This document shows positions 62,832-64,000 of a stretch of DNA of 64,000 nucleotides, one piece after another (the stretch's first letter is position 1; each line of letters begins with the position of its first letter). Source of the DNA: Lasioglossum baleicum (lineage: Eukaryota > Arthropoda > Insecta > Hymenoptera > Halictidae); NCBI RefSeq assembly GCF_051020765.1, contig NW_027469104.1, forward strand, positions 1,036,885 through 1,100,884, written 5' to 3'. Under the pieces are notes generated by a model. That model did no database searches, was not told the DNA's origin, and saw only the letters and a list, made by a program, of their open reading frames with translations. The position numbers and the translations under genes were made by a program.

Positions 62832-62852
62832 ATGACTTTTTCATTGAACGTT
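62832..62852 (+). repeat. D island, GAACG type
   Basis: Leader at 62783; ATGCGAT follows. It opens W segment copy 4, which lacks the CGTCGTG island but has family-2 cassette 63077, pentad 63259 and ATCCGTT 63637. Confidence 0.93.
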
Positions 62853-64000
62853 ATGCGTTATGCGATATGCGTTATGCGTTATGCGTTATGCGTTATGCGT
62901 TATGCGTTATGCGTTATGCGTTATGCGTTATGCGTTATGCGTTATGCGTTATGCGTTATGCGTTATGCGTTATGCGTTATGCGTTATGCGTTATGCGTTA
63001 TGCGTTATGCGTTATGCGTTATGCGTTATGCGTTATGCGTTATGCGTTATGCGTTATGCGTTAAGCGTTATACGTTATGCGATATGCGTTATTCGTTATG
63101 CTTTATGCGTTATGCGTTGTGGGTTATCCGTTATGCGTCATGCGTTATCCGTTATGCGTTATGCGTTATGCGTTATGCGTTATCCGTTATGCGTTTTCCG
63201 TTATGCGTTACGCGTTATGCGTTATGCGTTATGCGTTATGCGTTAAGCGTTATACGTTATGCGATATGCGTTATTCGTTATGCGTTATGCGTTATGCGTT
63301 ATGCGTTATGCGTTATGCGTTATGCGTTATGCGTTATGCGTTATGCGTTATGCGTTATGCGTTATGCGTTATGCGTTATGCGTTATGCGTTATGCGTTAT
63401 GCGTTATGCGTTATGCGTTATGCGTTATGCGTTATGCGTTATGCGTTATGCGTTATGCGTTATGCGTTATGCGTTATGCGTTATGCGTTATGCGTTATGC
63501 GTTATGCGTTATGCGTTATGCGTTAAGCGTTATGCGTTATGCGATATGCGTTATGCGTTATGCGTTATGCGTTATGCGTTATGCGTTATGCGTTATGCGT
63601 TATGCGTTATACGTTATGCGATATGCGTTATTCGTTATCCGTTATGCGTTATGCGTTATGCGTTATGCGTTATGCGTTATGCGTTATGCGTTATGCGTTA
63701 TGCGTTATGCGTTATGCGTTATGCGTTATGCGTTATGCGTTATGCGTTATGCGTTATGCGTTATGCGTTATGCGTTATGCGTTATGCGTTATGCGTTATG
63801 CGTTATGCGTTATGCGTTATGCGTTATGCGTTATGCGTTATGCGTTATGCGTTATGCGTTATGCGTTATGCGTTATGCGTTATGCGTTATGCGTTATGCG
63901 TTATGCGTTATGCGTTATGCGTTATGCGTTATGCGTTATGCGTTATGCGTTATGCGTTATGCGTTATGCGTTATGCGTTATGCGTTATGCGTTATGCGTT
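62832..64000 (+). repeat. Array tail: W segment copy 4 into a perfect run
   Basis: After ATCCGTT (63637-63643) the heptamer is perfect for 357 bp (51 units) to the window end. The cassette-to-pentad distance is 182 bp, as in the other W copies. The array does not end here. Confidence 0.9.

Larger units (their letters stand above)
1..64000 (+). repeat. Heptanucleotide satellite array, unit ATGCGTT, spanning the entire window
   Basis: Every part of the window can be laid on a 7-bp grid with consensus ATGCGTT; about 9,140 units fit. Orientation never switches. The canonical unit is 3 T, 2 G, 1 A, 1 C, so the + strand is GT-rich and the - strand AC-rich, and each unit holds one CpG. Variation is almost entirely substitution; all seven positions are hit somewhere. 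The array touches both window ends, so its true length exceeds 64 kb. No coding, RNA or mobile sequence interrupts it. Seen directly: the repeat and its grid. Inferred: heterochromatic satellite of a eukaryote; the family name and host are unknown. Confidence 0.99.

Noticed and set aside
22562..62852. CRISPR-like array made of regularly recurring D or M islands
   Set aside because: The sequence between the islands is the same heptamer, not unique spacers, and the distances range from hundreds to thousands of bases.
1..64000. Telomere repeat array
   Set aside because: A heptamer with a GT-rich strand resembles a telomere in form, but canonical telomere G-strands carry GG or GGG runs and this unit has only isolated G. 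The layered higher-order islands and lack of a terminus also fit an internal satellite better.
1..64000. Bacterial origin or iteron array (TTAT-starting words resembling DnaA boxes)
   Set aside because: TTATGCGTT and TTATCCGTT do not match the TTATNCACA DnaA consensus, and thousands of copies without a replication gene do not fit an iteron region.
1..64000. Whole window as an assembly or sequencing artefact
   Set aside because: Shared rare variants at constant multi-unit offsets, linked haplotypes and only two register breaks argue for real sequence. The exact lengths of the perfect runs remain uncertain without reads.

Overview
The whole 64 kb window is one uninterrupted, strictly head-to-tail array of a 7-bp satellite unit, written here as ATGCGTT on the + strand (AACGCAT on the - strand). 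That is about 9,140 units. The first and last few hundred bases are both perfect heptamer runs, so the array continues past both ends. I see no gene, RNA gene, transposon, CRISPR array or unique sequence in it. The + strand is open in all three frames only because 7 is not a multiple of 3: each frame reads the same MRYALCV heptapeptide. The - strand meets TAA every 21 bases. The apparent long proteins are therefore by-products of the satellite.

The organism cannot be identified from a 7-bp satellite. Length, uninterrupted organisation and layered higher-order repeats are most like eukaryotic constitutive heterochromatin (pericentromeric, subtelomeric or B/sex-chromosome satellite). Some cyanobacteria carry short heptanucleotide repeats, but I know of none approaching this length, so a bacterial origin is possible but less likely. 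The unit is not a canonical telomere repeat: it has no GG run.

The array is far from monotonous. Substituted heptamers sit on the 7-bp grid in fixed order and fixed spacing, forming recurring islands separated by perfect runs of up to 735 bp. The 7-bp register is broken only twice, each time by the same 1-bp deletion in the same context (14393 and 35350). The main island types are: (i) a pentad AAGCGTT, ATACGTT, ATGCGAT, ATGCGTT, ATTCGTT, at least 56 copies; (ii) family-1 cassettes, in which ATTCGTT is followed by GTGGGTT and a set of ATCCGTT units; (iii) family-2 cassettes, in which the pentad runs through ATGCTTT into GTGGGTT, 27 copies, none before 13,981; (iv) the D island, a 21-bp strongly diverged stretch (core ATGACTTTTTCATTGA), 27 copies; (v) the M island, starting ATGAGTA then ATGTGTC and including ATGGACT or ATGGACA, 29 copies. 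Nineteen D islands lie exactly 84 or 77 bp upstream of an M.

Layout: 1-3,816 family-1 cassettes with a 2,457-bp higher-order period; 3,817-4,363 one M...D block; 4,364-6,553 one family-1 cassette and a 469-bp tandem repeat; 6,554-13,980 alternating A/B family-1 cassettes; 13,981-22,561 family-2 cassettes with a 1.7-kb tandem duplication and one M; 22,562-33,180 a D-M-rich domain; 33,181-41,320 family-1 and family-2 cassettes with three D islands; 41,321-62,831 a second D-M-rich domain with several duplicated segments; 62,832-64,000 one more copy of a segment also seen at 32.8, 55.4 and 57.3 kb. This pattern fits repeated unequal exchange or amplification of blocks, with breakpoints inside perfect heptamer runs. 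The order of islands serves as a barcode of the array's history.
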